The notes beneath the pieces were generated by a model. That model had not been told where the DNA came from. It worked only from the letters and a program-made list of their open reading frames with translations, and made no database searches. A stretch of DNA of 46,643 bases from CAZSNT01 sp964607765. Lineage in GTDB: Bacteria > Verrucomicrobiota > Lentisphaeria > Oligosphaerales > JABHEG01. Positions 7,285 to 15,660 of the stretch are shown here, piece by piece; the first letter of the stretch is position 1; every line of letters begins with the position of its first letter. The position numbers were made by a program, and so were the translations under genes. The stretch is from assembly GCA_964607765.1 (NCBI GenBank), contig CAZSNT010000077.1:1-46643 (forward strand), in the 5' to 3' direction.

Positions 7285-8313
7285 CTATGTGCCACTGGCC
7301 GGAGCCCCGACCGGATCTTTAAGGGGCGTCGCGGGATGGTGTGAAAAGCCACGGCTCGCCTCCTCCATGGTTGTCTGCAGGAACGTGGTCAGGTTGGTCG
7401 GGGCATTCACCAGTCCGAGCTTGCGTCGGATGTGTTCGCGGTGGCGGCTGACCGTGGCTGTGGAGACGCCGCGCAAGCGTGCGATATCTTTGGTACGCAG
7501 GCCATTGCGGATCATGTTGCAGATCTGGATTTCGGTGGGTGTCAGGGCCGCGTAGCGCTGTGAGAGTCGATTGATGAATGGCGCAGTGATCTCGCTGAGG
7601 CCGTCTCGCAGCAGGTCTACGTATTTGCGTCTGTCGCGGGGCACGGCAAGCGACAAGGCGTAGAGGATCGGCATGAGGACCTTCTCCACGTTCGCCTGGA
7701 CGTCGGACCGAATCTCCCGCTTTTCCTCTTCGATGCGTGCCAGAACGGTACGCAGGGCGGCGTTTGTCTCGTGGAGAGCTTCGCGCTCCACAGTGAGCTG
7801 GCGGTTGGTCTCGTGCAGCTCGCGCTCGGCCGACAGACGCATTGCTGCGGTTCCAATGCGCGCCGCGACCGCGTCCAGCAGAACGCGTTCTTCGCGCAGG
7901 AACGGGCCCTCGTACAGGTCCGGCTTCCGAGCCAGGTAGAACACCTCCACCTCGCCGGCTGTTTCGCGATAGACCCGAACGTGCGCGGCCTGCCGCCAGC
8001 GTGTGGTGCGGAAATTCCGGCTGGTGTAGACGGCGTCTTGGAACCGGATGCGAGCACACGTGATCTCGGGGTACTGCCAGGACGGTGGGATGAGCTCTGC
8101 CACCCCCCGCAGGAAGTTGGGCATGGAGTCTGCATAGCGCTCGGCAAGTTGAGCCATGCCATAAAGGCAGTTGAGTTCCTTGATACGCTCGTGCAATGCG
8201 CTCCCGACTTCCTGCGGGCCGTGTTCGTCGCTGGCCGGGATGCGCCAGTCGCTGGCCAGGTCCCCATTCTGATGTGTCGCCGGCATCTGGGCTGCGTTCA
8301 TTTGGACTGCCAA
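7285..8313 (-). CDS. LuxR-family transcriptional regulator with GAF-like sensor part
   Basis: 342 residues. The N-terminal half (about 40-170) resembles the GAF-like sensor of a regulator group with the phrase 'IPPSWQYPEITCARI' (LIPPSWQYPEITCARIRF is present). A coiled-coil of about 60 residues follows (AERELHETNRQLTVEREALHET...RIEEEKREI), then a C-terminal LuxR-type helix-turn-helix (about 255-315: LTPTEIQICNMIRNGLRTKD, IARLRGVSTATVSRHREHIR, RKLGL). It is expected to bind DNA as a dimer in response to an unknown signal. There is no receiver domain. It is divergent from carB across a 164-bp A/T-rich intergenic region that may carry its operator. Confidence 0.88.
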   Translation of the reverse strand: MAVQMNAAQMPATHQNGDLASDWRIPASDEHGPQEVGSALHERIKELNCLYGMAQLAERYADSMPNFLRGVAELIPPSWQYPEITCARIRFQDAVYTSRNFRTTRWRQAAHVRVYRETAGEVEVFYLARKPDLYEGPFLREERVLLDAVAARIGTAAMRLSAERELHETNRQLTVEREALHETNAALRTVLARIEEEKREIRSDVQANVEKVLMPILYALSLAVPRDRRKYVDLLRDGLSEITAPFINRLSQRYAALTPTEIQICNMIRNGLRTKDIARLRGVSTATVSRHREHIRRKLGLVNAPTNLTTFLQTTMEEASRGFSHHPATPLKDPVGAPASGT

Positions 8314-8477
8314 TAATACATAGGTAAAACGTGAGTGATAGATAGGCGATAATAAGCCAGGTCTATGTGGGCATTATCTAGGCATAATTACAGTACTTCG
8401 GCGACTGCCGAAAACAACAACCCCCGTGTATTGTTGGTGAAGCGAGAACGGGACTATCCACGAGCAAGGAGACACAG
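8314..8477. promoter_or_regulatory. Divergent regulatory region between luxR-type gene and carB
   Basis: This 164-bp stretch is notably A/T-rich in its first half. It contains an imperfect inverted repeat (GATAATAAGCC at 8348-8358 and GGCATTATC at 8370-8378) and a 6-bp hairpin (TTCGGC 8397-8402, GCCGAA 8407-8412). carB has a clear ribosome site, AAGGAGA, just before the ATG at 8478. Exact promoters cannot be fixed by eye. Confidence 0.5.
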
Positions 8478-11400
8478 ATGCCCCCCCTGACAGACATCGA
8501 GAAAGTGATGATCATCGGGTCCGGCCCAATCGTGATCGGGCAGGCGTGCGAGTTTGACTACTCCGGAACCCAGGCGTGCAAGGCGCTCCGGTCGCTGGGG
8601 TACAAGATTGTTCTGGTGAACTCGAACCCCGCCACGATCATGACCGACCCGGGCACGGCAGATATCACGTATATCGAACCGCTGAATCTGAAGACGATGA
8701 CCGAGATCATTGCCAAGGAGCGTCCGGACGCGCTGCTTCCCAACCTGGGCGGCCAGTCCGGTCTGAATCTGTCTTCCGAGCTGGCGCAGGCCGGCGTTCT
8801 GGACAAGTACGGTGTGAAGGTGATCGGGGTCCAGATTGACGCGATCAAACGCGGTGAAGACAGGCAGGCGTTCAAGGACACCATGGACCGGCTCGGCATC
8901 GAGATGTGCAAGGGGCTGATTGCCAACAGTGTGGAAGAAGCGGAGGAAGTAATTGGCGAGATTGGCTTGCCGTGCGTGATCCGGCCCGCTTATACCATGG
9001 GCGGCACGGGCGGCGGCTTCGCTTACAACATGGAGGAGTTCCGCGCGCTGGCTGCGCGCGGCCTGAGCGCGAGCCTGGTCGGGCAGATCCTGGTCGAGGA
9101 GTCCGTTCTGGGTTGGGAAGAGTTGGAGCTGGAGGTGGTCCGCGACGCGAAGAACCAGCTGATCACCGTGTGCTTCATCGAGAACGTGGATGCGATGGGC
9201 GTGCACACGGGCGACAGCTACTGCACGGCGCCGATGCTCACGATATCCGAAGAGCTGCAGCAGCGTCTGCAGAAGTACTCCTACGACATCGTGGAAGCGA
9301 TCGAGGTGATCGGCGGCACCAACGTTCAGTTCGCGCACGACCCGAAGACAGGGCGTGTTGTGGTGATAGAGATCAATCCGCGCACCTCGCGTTCGTCCGC
9401 ACTGGCATCGAAGGCCACCGGGTTCCCCATCGCTTACGTGTCTTCGCTGCTGGCCGGCGGGTTGACCATGGACGAGATCCCGTACTGGCGCGACGGCACG
9501 CTGGAGAAGTACACGCCGTCGGGCGATTACGTCGTGGTCAAATTCTCGCGTTGGGCTTTCGAGAAGTTCGACCAACTCGAGGACAAGCTGGGCACGCAGA
9601 TGCGTGCGGTCGGTGAAGTGATGAGCATCGGCAAGAACTACAAAGAGGGCTGCCAGAAAGCGATCCGCTCGCGCGAGGACGGCCGGTACGGGCTCGGTTT
9701 CGCCAAGGATTACAACGAGAAGCCTTTGGACGAGTTGATGCTGATGCTGAACGAACCGTCGAGCGAGCGTCAGTTCATCATGTACGAAGCGTTGCGCAAA
9801 GGCGTGAGTGTTGAGGCGCTGCACGAGAAGACGCACATCAAAGCGTGGTTCATCGAGCAGATGAAGGAGCTGGTGGAGCTGGAGGAGCAGCTGCTGGCGT
9901 ACCGGGGCAAGGAGCTTCCGGGCGAGCTGCTGACCCAGGCGAAGAAGGACGGTTTCGCCGATCGTTACCTGGCCCAGATTCTGGGTATCCCGGAACCGGA
10001 GATCCGGGCGCGCCGCAAGGCGCTGGGCGTGGTGGAAGGCTGGCATCCAGTGCCGGTCAGCGGCGTGGAAGATGCCGCCTACTACTATTCGACGTACAAT
10101 GCGCCCGATGTCACGGACGTTTCACCCAACCGCAAGATCATGGTCCTGGGCGGCGGCCCGAACCGGATCGGGCAGGGCATCGAGTTCGATTACTGTTGCG
10201 TGCATGCGGCGTTCGCGCTGCGTGACGAGGGGATCGAGTCGGTGATGGTGAACTGCAATCCCGAGACGGTGTCCACGGACTACGACACGTCGAACAAGCT
10301 GTATTTCGAGCCGTTGACAGTCGAGGATGTGTTGAGCATCTACGAGAAGGAGAAGCCGGACGGAATCATCTGTCAGTTTGGCGGTCAGACGCCGCTGAAC
10401 ATCGCGGCCGAGCTGGAAGAGGCCGGCGTCAAGATCGTGGGTACGAGCCCCGAGACGATCGAGTTGGCCGAGGACCGGGACCGGTTCCGGCACAAGATGC
10501 GCAAGCTCGGCATTCCGCAGCCTGAGAGCGGCATGGCGAGCAATCTGGACGAGGCGATGGCCGTGGCGGCCCGGGTCGGCTATCCGCTGATGGTGCGCCC
10601 CTCCTTTGTCCTTGGCGGGCGCGCCATGCAGGTGGTGCACGACGAGGCGATGCTGCGGCACTACGTGCAGGCAGCCGTCGATGTTTCCCCCGAGCGCCCC
10701 ATCCTGATCGACAAGTTCCTCGAGAACGCGATCGAAGCCGAGGCGGACGCGATCGCGGACGGCACGGATGCGTTCGTGCCGGCGGTCATGGAGCACATCG
10801 AGCTGGCCGGTGTTCATTCCGGCGATTCAGCCTGTGTGATTCCGCCAACCACGATTCCCGCCAAGCACATTGAGACGATCCGCGATTACACGCGGCGCAT
10901 CGCCATCGAGTTCAATGTGGTGGGGCTGATGAACATCCAGTACGCCATCTGCAACGACACGGTCTACATCCTGGAGGCGAACCCGCGTGCCAGTCGCACC
11001 GTGCCGCTGGTCAGCAAGGTCTGTGGCGTGTCCATGGCGCGGATCGCGACGCAGTTGATGCTGGGCAAGAAGCTCGCCGACATGAACCTGCAGCATCGCG
11101 ACATTCCGCACTATGGCGTGAAGGAATCGGTATTCCCGTTCTATTTCTACCCGGAGGTCGATCCCGTTCTCGGGCCGGAGATGCGCTCTACAGGCGAAGT
11201 GCTGGGGATGGCGGATTCATTCGGGCTGGCGTTCTACAGAGCGCAGGATGCGGCCCAGGGCTGTCTGCCGTTGGAGGGTACGGTGCTGATCACCGTCGCT
11301 GATAAGGACAAGCCGGAGACCGTCGAAGTCGCCCGCCGTTTTGCGGAGTTGGGTTTCAAGCTCAAGGCTACGGGCGGCACGCAGACCTTCCTGGCCGAGC

Positions 11401-11678
11401 ACGGTGTGGAAGCCGAACGCGTGAATAAGATGCGTGAGGCCCGCCCGCACATTGCCGACGCCGTCATGGATGGCGACATCCAGTTGGTGATCAACACGCC
11501 GCGTGGCAAGGCGAGCAAAGCGGATGATTCGTACATCCGCAAGGCCGTGGTTCGCTACAAGATCCCGTACATCACGACGATGGCTGCGGCCAGAGCGGCG
11601 GTTGAGGGGATTGCAGCCTGTAAGGAAGGCGGGCCACAGGTCAAGTCGCTGCAGGATTACCACGCCGACATCAGCTGA
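8478..11678 (+). CDS. carB: Carbamoyl-phosphate synthase large subunit
   Basis: A complete 1,066-residue CarB. It begins with the usual PLTDIEKVMIIGSGPIVIGQ. The first ATP-grasp synthetase half (about 1-400) includes VIRPAYTMGGTGGG and EINPRTSRSSALASKATGFP. An oligomerisation region (about 400-545) follows. The second ATP-grasp half starts at about 555 with KIMVLGGGPNRIGQGIEFDY and carries MVRPSFVLGGRAM and LEANPRASRTVPLVSKV. An MGS-like allosteric domain forms the C-terminus (about 935-1066, ATGGTQTFLAEHGV). It makes carbamoyl phosphate for pyrimidine and arginine synthesis, using ammonia from the small subunit. carA is not adjacent; no other pathway gene is in the window. A strong terminator follows. 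Confidence 0.98.
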   Translation: MPPLTDIEKVMIIGSGPIVIGQACEFDYSGTQACKALRSLGYKIVLVNSNPATIMTDPGTADITYIEPLNLKTMTEIIAKERPDALLPNLGGQSGLNLSSELAQAGVLDKYGVKVIGVQIDAIKRGEDRQAFKDTMDRLGIEMCKGLIANSVEEAEEVIGEIGLPCVIRPAYTMGGTGGGFAYNMEEFRALAARGLSASLVGQILVEESVLGWEELELEVVRDAKNQLITVCFIENVDAMGVHTGDSYCTAPMLTISEELQQRLQKYSYDIVEAIEVIGGTNVQFAHDPKTGRVVVIEINPRTSRSSALASKATGFPIAYVSSLLAGGLTMDEIPYWRDGTLEKYTPSGDYVVVKFSRWAFEKFDQLEDKLGTQMRAVGEVMSIGKNYKEGCQKAIRSREDGRYGLGFAKDYNEKPLDELMLMLNEPSSERQFIMYEALRKGVSVEALHEKTHIKAWFIEQMKELVELEEQLLAYRGKELPGELLTQAKKDGFADRYLAQILGIPEPEIRARRKALGVVEGWHPVPVSGVEDAAYYYSTYNAPDVTDVSPNRKIMVLGGGPNRIGQGIEFDYCCVHAAFALRDEGIESVMVNCNPETVSTDYDTSNKLYFEPLTVEDVLSIYEKEKPDGIICQFGGQTPLNIAAELEEAGVKIVGTSPETIELAEDRDRFRHKMRKLGIPQPESGMASNLDEAMAVAARVGYPLMVRPSFVLGGRAMQVVHDEAMLRHYVQAAVDVSPERPILIDKFLENAIEAEADAIADGTDAFVPAVMEHIELAGVHSGDSACVIPPTTIPAKHIETIRDYTRRIAIEFNVVGLMNIQYAICNDTVYILEANPRASRTVPLVSKVCGVSMARIATQLMLGKKLADMNLQHRDIPHYGVKESVFPFYFYPEVDPVLGPEMRSTGEVLGMADSFGLAFYRAQDAAQGCLPLEGTVLITVADKDKPETVEVARRFAELGFKLKATGGTQTFLAEHGVEAERVNKMREARPHIADAVMDGDIQLVINTPRGKASKADDSYIRKAVVRYKIPYITTMAAARAAVEGIAACKEGGPQVKSLQDYHADIS

Positions 11679-11707
11679 GGCTACGCCGATAGCGACGAGA
11701 TTCGGTT

Positions 11708-11745
11708 GGGCGGATGCACGGAACACGTGCATCCGCCCTTTCGTT
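11708..11745 (+). terminator. Rho-independent terminator of carB
   Basis: A perfect 13-bp stem (GGGCGGATGCACG at 11708-11720, CGTGCATCCGCCC at 11726-11738) with a 5-nt loop GAACA is followed by TTTCGTTT. It lies 30 bp after the carB stop codon. Confidence 0.88.
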
Positions 11746-11749
11746 TGCC

Positions 11750-11774
11750 GCGATTACGACCGGGATCACGATTG
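11750..11774 (+). repeat. Short CGATTACGA-type repeat
   Basis: GCGATTACGACCGGGATCACG followed by ATTG lies in the 80-bp gap between the carB terminator and the end of the ThiS-ThiF gene. The units match the GATTACGA/TCGTAATC units of the structured repeats near 1970-2118, but the rest of that element is absent. Confidence 0.45.
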
Positions 11775-11819
11775 GCTTCGATCTCGGATGCGCCAAGCCG
11801 AACGGTTGCCAGGGGCGGG

Positions 11820-12629
11820 TTACTGCACGGGATCCTCTCCGAGCAAGAGGCGCAGAACAGCGTTGGCCTGATGGCTGGCCGCAATGCCGACGCGGGGTGC
11901 CATCAGGCCCATGCCCGGTTGCGCCTGTGTTTCCTCGTCGCCTACCAGGTACAGGTTCCTGAGAATGCGGCGCACGCCTATGCGATTGCCCGGGCCGAAG
12001 CCGGCCAGGCCGGACGCTGAGACCACAGGCGTCCCGGGACGGGCTTTCGGGAAAGCGCTGAGGAGCATGGCTTTCGCCTGCGTGCTGTCGAACGCTTCGA
12101 CCATCACGTCGACGTCGGCAAACAGGTCGCCAATATTGGTCTTGTCCAGGCGCACCGTGTGCGTTTGAAGCTCGACATACGGATTGATTGCAGCCAGGTT
12201 CGTTTTCAGGGCCGCCGTCTTGGTCAGCCCTATCTGGTCAACCGAATACTGCTGCCGATTCAGATTGCTGGGTTCGATCACGTCAAAATCCGCCAACACG
12301 AGCTTGCCGACCCCAGTGCGCACCAGGGCGACTGCCACAGTCGAGCCCAGCCCGCCGAGCCCGGCGATGCCGACCGTCGCGTTCCTGATCGCTTCGTGCA
12401 CGCCCGGCGTGTGACGCGCAACCAGAAGCGCTTCCATCTCGTCGGCGGACGGGACCTCTCCGCGTTGGATCAGGTTGACAGAGTCGCCCTCCGACAGCGG
12501 CCTGTCGTCGGCGACGACCGCACCGTTGAGGACCAGGATATCGGCGTTCGGCTTGTTCGAGTCACGTACGGCGAACAGCGTTGTACCCGCGGGTACGTCC
12601 ACCGTCCGCTCGCTGAGTAGGATTCTCAT
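11820..12629 (-). CDS. thiF: ThiS-ThiF fusion, E1-like adenylyltransferase
   Basis: 269 residues. Residues 1-65 form a ThiS-like beta-grasp domain (MRILLSERTVDVPAGTTLFA ... ILVLNGAVV ... LSEGDSVNLIQRGEVP) without a terminal Gly-Gly. Residues 75-265 form a ThiF/E1 adenylating domain with intact nucleotide site: VGIAGLGGLGSTVAVAL, LADFDVIEPSNLNRQQY. This is the architecture of the 'ThiF family 2' proteins, which activate a sulfur-carrier C-terminus with ATP. No cysteine occurs anywhere in the protein, so it cannot form a thioester or a Cys-based zinc site. It is the last gene of a three-gene operon, 17 bp after the HesA-like gene, with ribosome site AAGAGG. A thiamine role is not supported by any other thi gene here. 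Confidence 0.82.
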   Translation of the reverse strand: MRILLSERTVDVPAGTTLFAVRDSNKPNADILVLNGAVVADDRPLSEGDSVNLIQRGEVPSADEMEALLVARHTPGVHEAIRNATVGIAGLGGLGSTVAVALVRTGVGKLVLADFDVIEPSNLNRQQYSVDQIGLTKTAALKTNLAAINPYVELQTHTVRLDKTNIGDLFADVDVMVEAFDSTQAKAMLLSAFPKARPGTPVVSASGLAGFGPGNRIGVRRILRNLYLVGDEETQAQPGMGLMAPRVGIAASHQANAVLRLLLGEDPVQ

Positions 12630-12646
12630 GGGTATGCCTCTTTGGG

Positions 12647-13399
12647 CTACAGGTGGCCACAGACAGGGCAGTCGGGGCGTCGGCGCACTTTCATTTTGCG
12701 GAAACTCACGTTCCGCAGATCGAGCAGGAGCATCTCACCGGTCAGGTTGGACCCGAAACCGGCGAGGAGCTTGATCGTCTCCATGGCCGCGATACACGCC
12801 ACTGTTCCGGACACCGCGCCGAACACGGGAAACTCACGTTTCCATGCGGGCGGCTGTTCCGGGAAGAGGCACGACAGGCAGGGCGTGGTGCCCGGGATGA
12901 TCGTGGTCAGGTTGGCATCGGTGTCGTACATGGCGGCTTCGACCATGGCTTTGCCCTGCCGGACCACCTCCCGGTTCATCAGGAACCGCTCCTCGAACAA
13001 CGGCGCTGCGTCGACGACCACGTCCACCTTGCCAACGAGTTCCGCCGCGTTGTTCTCATTGATATTTTCGGGCACGGTCTCAACCGTGATGTGGGGATTG
13101 AGGTCCGACAGCCGCCGCCTGGCCGACTCGGCTCGCGGCTTACCCAGCCAGTCGTCGGTCATGAGCAGTTGCCGGTTCAGGTCACTCGGCTTGACGTTGC
13201 CCCCGTGCGCAATCACCAGGTGCCCAACGCCCGCAGCGGCCAATTCGTAGGCTACCGGGCTTCCCAGCCCGCCGCAGCGGGAGATGAGCACTGACGCGCC
13301 TTTCAGCTTCTCCTGACCCGCCTGCCCGAAGCCGGGTGTCCACATCTGCCACTCGTAACGCGCCAAGTCCGTGTCTGTCAGTGTGCATTCTCGTGCCAT
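12647..13399 (-). CDS. HesA/MoeB/ThiF-family E1-like enzyme
   Basis: 250 residues of the MoeB/ThiF/HesA fold. Intact features are SPVAYELAAAGVGHLVIA, the Leu-Asn-Arg-Gln motif, and two Cys-x-x-Cys pairs for zinc (PCLSC at about 168-172 and CPVC near the C-terminus). Altered features are the first glycines of the nucleotide loop (SRCGGLGS instead of GAGGLGS) and the acidic DxD segment, which reads HGGNVKPSDLNRQ. From memory, similar HGG...KPSDLNRQ changes occur in HesA proteins near aldehyde:ferredoxin oxidoreductase genes; I could not check this. It probably adenylates the MoaD-like carrier encoded just upstream. The ribosome site AAGGGA is well placed. Confidence 0.82.
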   Translation of the reverse strand: MARECTLTDTDLARYEWQMWTPGFGQAGQEKLKGASVLISRCGGLGSPVAYELAAAGVGHLVIAHGGNVKPSDLNRQLLMTDDWLGKPRAESARRRLSDLNPHITVETVPENINENNAAELVGKVDVVVDAAPLFEERFLMNREVVRQGKAMVEAAMYDTDANLTTIIPGTTPCLSCLFPEQPPAWKREFPVFGAVSGTVACIAAMETIKLLAGFGSNLTGEMLLLDLRNVSFRKMKVRRRPDCPVCGHL

Positions 13400-13419
13400 G
13401 CAGGTTGTCCCTTGTGTCC

Positions 13420-13465
13420 GGCGTCGGTGTTCGGTGTTTCCTGCTGTCCAGCAGGATTCGGCGTT
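13420..13465 (-). repeat. Hairpin plus heptad repeat in the MoaD/HesA gap
   Basis: Read on the minus strand, this carries CGAACGCCGAAT, the palindrome CCTGCTGGACAGCAGG (13440-13455) and degenerate heptads CCGAACA. The same series (CGAACGCCGAAT, the identical 16-base palindrome, then CTGAACA heptads) occurs at 40560-40621, 27 kb away. Here it sits inside an operon, between two co-directional genes. Confidence 0.8.
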
Positions 13466-13480
13466 CGACAGCGCGTTGTT

Positions 13481-13762
13481 TCAGCCCCCAGCCAGCGGCG
13501 CGAGGAGTGTGACCGTCTGCCCGTCGGTGAGCGGCTGCGGCGTGTCGTCCCACTCGATCTGATCGTCTCCCGCGAACACCAGCGTGCTGCTGCGCAGGCA
13601 GGCCGGCGTCTCGAAGAGCAACGCCCCAAACTTCTCGTCATTGTCGTTCGCGAGTTTGGTCAACAGATCCCTGACAGTGCTCCCGCCGGGCAGCTCGACC
13701 GTCTCCGAACCCTTGCCTGCCACGTTGCGCATTTGGGCAACGTACTCAACCTTGACAATCAT
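13481..13762 (-). CDS. MoaD/ThiS-like ubiquitin-fold sulfur carrier
   Basis: 93 residues from the ATG at 13762, which has ribosome site AGGGAGA; upstream codons to 13828 run through the promoter and are not used. The beta-grasp pattern is clear: MIVKVEYVAQMRNVAGKGSE, VELPGGSTVRDLLTKL, LVFAGD, PLTDGQTVTLLAPLAGG. It ends exactly in Gly-Gly, the tail that is adenylated and thiocarboxylated by E1-like enzymes. Two such enzymes follow in the operon. Possible roles are sulfur donation for a molybdo- or tungstopterin-type cofactor, or protein conjugation. No MoaE, AOR or other cofactor gene is nearby, so the acceptor is unknown. Confidence 0.87.
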   Translation of the reverse strand: MIVKVEYVAQMRNVAGKGSETVELPGGSTVRDLLTKLANDNDEKFGALLFETPACLRSSTLVFAGDDQIEWDDTPQPLTDGQTVTLLAPLAGG

Positions 13763-13789
13763 TGTATCAGTTCTCCCTGTGGATTGGGG

Positions 13790-13818
13790 ACTATACTCGG
13801 CTCTGCACGTCACAACAA
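13790..13818 (-). promoter_or_regulatory. Promoter of the MoaD-HesA-ThiSF operon
   Basis: On the minus strand TTGTTG (13818-13813), 17 bp, then TATAGT (13795-13790). It lies 27 bp upstream of the MoaD-like start codon, which favours an operon independent of the sulfatase gene behind it. Confidence 0.65.
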
Positions 13819-13923
13819 CTTCTGACACGCCCGCACGCCGGTCAGTTCCGCGCCAGACTGCAACTAGGCGAGCGTGATGATCATGTTACTCCAATATAGG
13901 GCCTCAGGCAACCAGTCGGACCG

Positions 13924-15642
13924 CTATTCGGGGAGCAGCCGCAAGCGGACGGCGCGCAGGTCCATGACGTGTTCGCCCGGCTTCTCGACCGCGCGCAGCC
14001 GCAGCATGCTGCGGCCCTGCTCGAGGCGGATCGTGCCGAAAGGCAGTGGGTGGAACTCCTTCTCGTAAGACTCATTGCGCCGGACCCGGTCGTCCTTGTC
14101 TTTCAGTTCCGACTCGAAAGACTCGGTCACCTGCCCGACCAGCACGTCATCCATGAACGAGAGTTCGAGCCGGGCCCCCACGTCGGATGGCGGGCACGTC
14201 ATCATCAGCGTCACTTCGTAGCTGCCGGTCTGTCTGACATCGATGTCCCATTTGATGCAGTCCTCGGTGTTGTGCCAGTTGATGAAGAAGGACGCATTCG
14301 GATGGATGGAGCTCCAGGTGATGTCTCCCTCCGGCAGCCCGTCCTGTGCAGCCAGGGTTGTGTGCGGGAACTCGGCGAACCCGACGGGCAGCGGTCTATC
14401 GTCGGTACTGGCCTCGTAGAGTTGGTTCATTTCGGCCTGCCAGCGTTCCAGCTTCGCCATGAGGTCGGCGTGGACATCCGGGAGCCGGGCCGATATGTCG
14501 TTGTTCTGTCCGAGGTCCTGCGCCAGGTCGTAGAGCCCGCCGCTCGGCCCGCCTGCGCGGTAGTCCTGTGTACGGACACTGGCGTGCTTCCCGTTCGGGC
14601 TGCGCGAGAAGATGACGCGGTCCGGCCACTGGTCGCTTCCGGCCTGGTCCAGGAGGAGCGGCTTGAGGCTGATCCCATCCAGGGCGTTCGCCGTGGCGCA
14701 CGGAATGCCCGCCAGGTCTGCGAGCGTCGGCAGCAGGTCGATCGCGCCGCCGATGCGGTCGATTTTCAGGCCTGCGGGGATGTGACCGGTCCAGCGCATG
14801 AAGAACATGGTGCGCACGCCGCCTTCGTCCACGGCACCTTTCTTGCCCCGCATTCCCCCGTTCCAACGCCACGTATTCGGGCCGTTGTCGGTCAGGTACA
14901 GGATGATCGTGTCCTCGGCCAGTGCCAGGTCCTCGACCCTGTCAACGACGCGTCCCACATTCCAGTCGATGTTCTCGCACATGGCCAGCACGGCTCGCGT
15001 GGTGTCGACCGGTTCCTTGTCCGGATCACGGTTGCGCAGCGTGATGTCGCGGTCCTTGACTCGATCATACCAGCGGTCCGGGACTTGGAAGGGGCTGTGC
15101 GGGACATTCAGAGCCAGGTAACAGAAGAACGGTTCATCGCGGTGTTCCTCTGCAAATCCCATGGCGCATTCGGCGAAGTAGTCGGTGATGTAGCCGTCCG
15201 CTTTGAACTCCTGCCCGTTGTTCTCGAGCGTGCTGTCGAAGTAGTGACTCCAATGTCCGCAGCAGAAGCCGGTGAACTGCTCGAACCCGCGCGCGTTCGG
15301 GTGGTAGGGGTAGACCGAGCCGCTGTGCCATTTGCCGAAGTACCCCGTGCGGTAGCCGGCGGCGCGGAACACATCGCCGATGGTGGTTTCGTCCAGGTTC
15401 AGGCATTCGGCGCGGCGCGTAACGCCCTTGACGCCCGTCCTGGGGAAAGACCTGCCGGTGAGGATCTCGGCCCGTGTCGGCGCGCAGAGCGGCGTGACGT
15501 AGAACCAGTCGAAGTCTGCCCCTGACGCTGCCAGGCGGTCGATGTTCGGCGTGTTCAGGTTCGTGTTCCCTTTGCAGCTGAGGTCACCCCAGCCCTGGTC
15601 GTCGGTAAGGATCAGAATGACATTGGGTCGGCGTTCGGACAT
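13924..15642 (-). CDS. Sulfatase (arylsulfatase type), cytoplasmic form
   Basis: 572 residues, alkaline-phosphatase fold. The N-terminus RPNVILILTDDQGWGDL supplies the metal-binding Asp14-Asp15. The formylglycine motif is CAPTR with Cys53, inside LCAPTRAEILTGRS. Further conserved features are GKWHSG, the Asn/Asp metal site DTIILYLTDNGPN and GGVRTMFFMRW. A C-terminal part of about 150 residues is beta-rich and resembles accessory domains that follow many PVC sulfatases (SYEVTLMM, ARLELSF). No signal peptide is evident. Activity needs the formylglycine-generating enzyme, which is not in the window. Substrate is unknown; a sulfated polysaccharide is likely from the genomic setting. It starts 18 bp upstream of the end of the phospholipase D gene. 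Confidence 0.92.
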   Translation of the reverse strand: MSERRPNVILILTDDQGWGDLSCKGNTNLNTPNIDRLAASGADFDWFYVTPLCAPTRAEILTGRSFPRTGVKGVTRRAECLNLDETTIGDVFRAAGYRTGYFGKWHSGSVYPYHPNARGFEQFTGFCCGHWSHYFDSTLENNGQEFKADGYITDYFAECAMGFAEEHRDEPFFCYLALNVPHSPFQVPDRWYDRVKDRDITLRNRDPDKEPVDTTRAVLAMCENIDWNVGRVVDRVEDLALAEDTIILYLTDNGPNTWRWNGGMRGKKGAVDEGGVRTMFFMRWTGHIPAGLKIDRIGGAIDLLPTLADLAGIPCATANALDGISLKPLLLDQAGSDQWPDRVIFSRSPNGKHASVRTQDYRAGGPSGGLYDLAQDLGQNNDISARLPDVHADLMAKLERWQAEMNQLYEASTDDRPLPVGFAEFPHTTLAAQDGLPEGDITWSSIHPNASFFINWHNTEDCIKWDIDVRQTGSYEVTLMMTCPPSDVGARLELSFMDDVLVGQVTESFESELKDKDDRVRRNESYEKEFHPLPFGTIRLEQGRSMLRLRAVEKPGEHVMDLRAVRLRLLPE

Positions 15643-15660
15643 GGCTGCTCCTTGTCGTGG

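Noticed and set aside
8454..10046. 530-residue minus-strand open frame opposite carB
   Set aside because: It is a GC3-driven shadow of the well-conserved carB gene; its sequence is His/Arg/Leu-rich with no family motif or ribosome site.
11820..12629. Thiamine biosynthesis locus
   Set aside because: The fusion resembles ThiS-ThiF, but no thiG, thiH, thiC or thiE gene is near and the other operon members are MoaD- and HesA-like.
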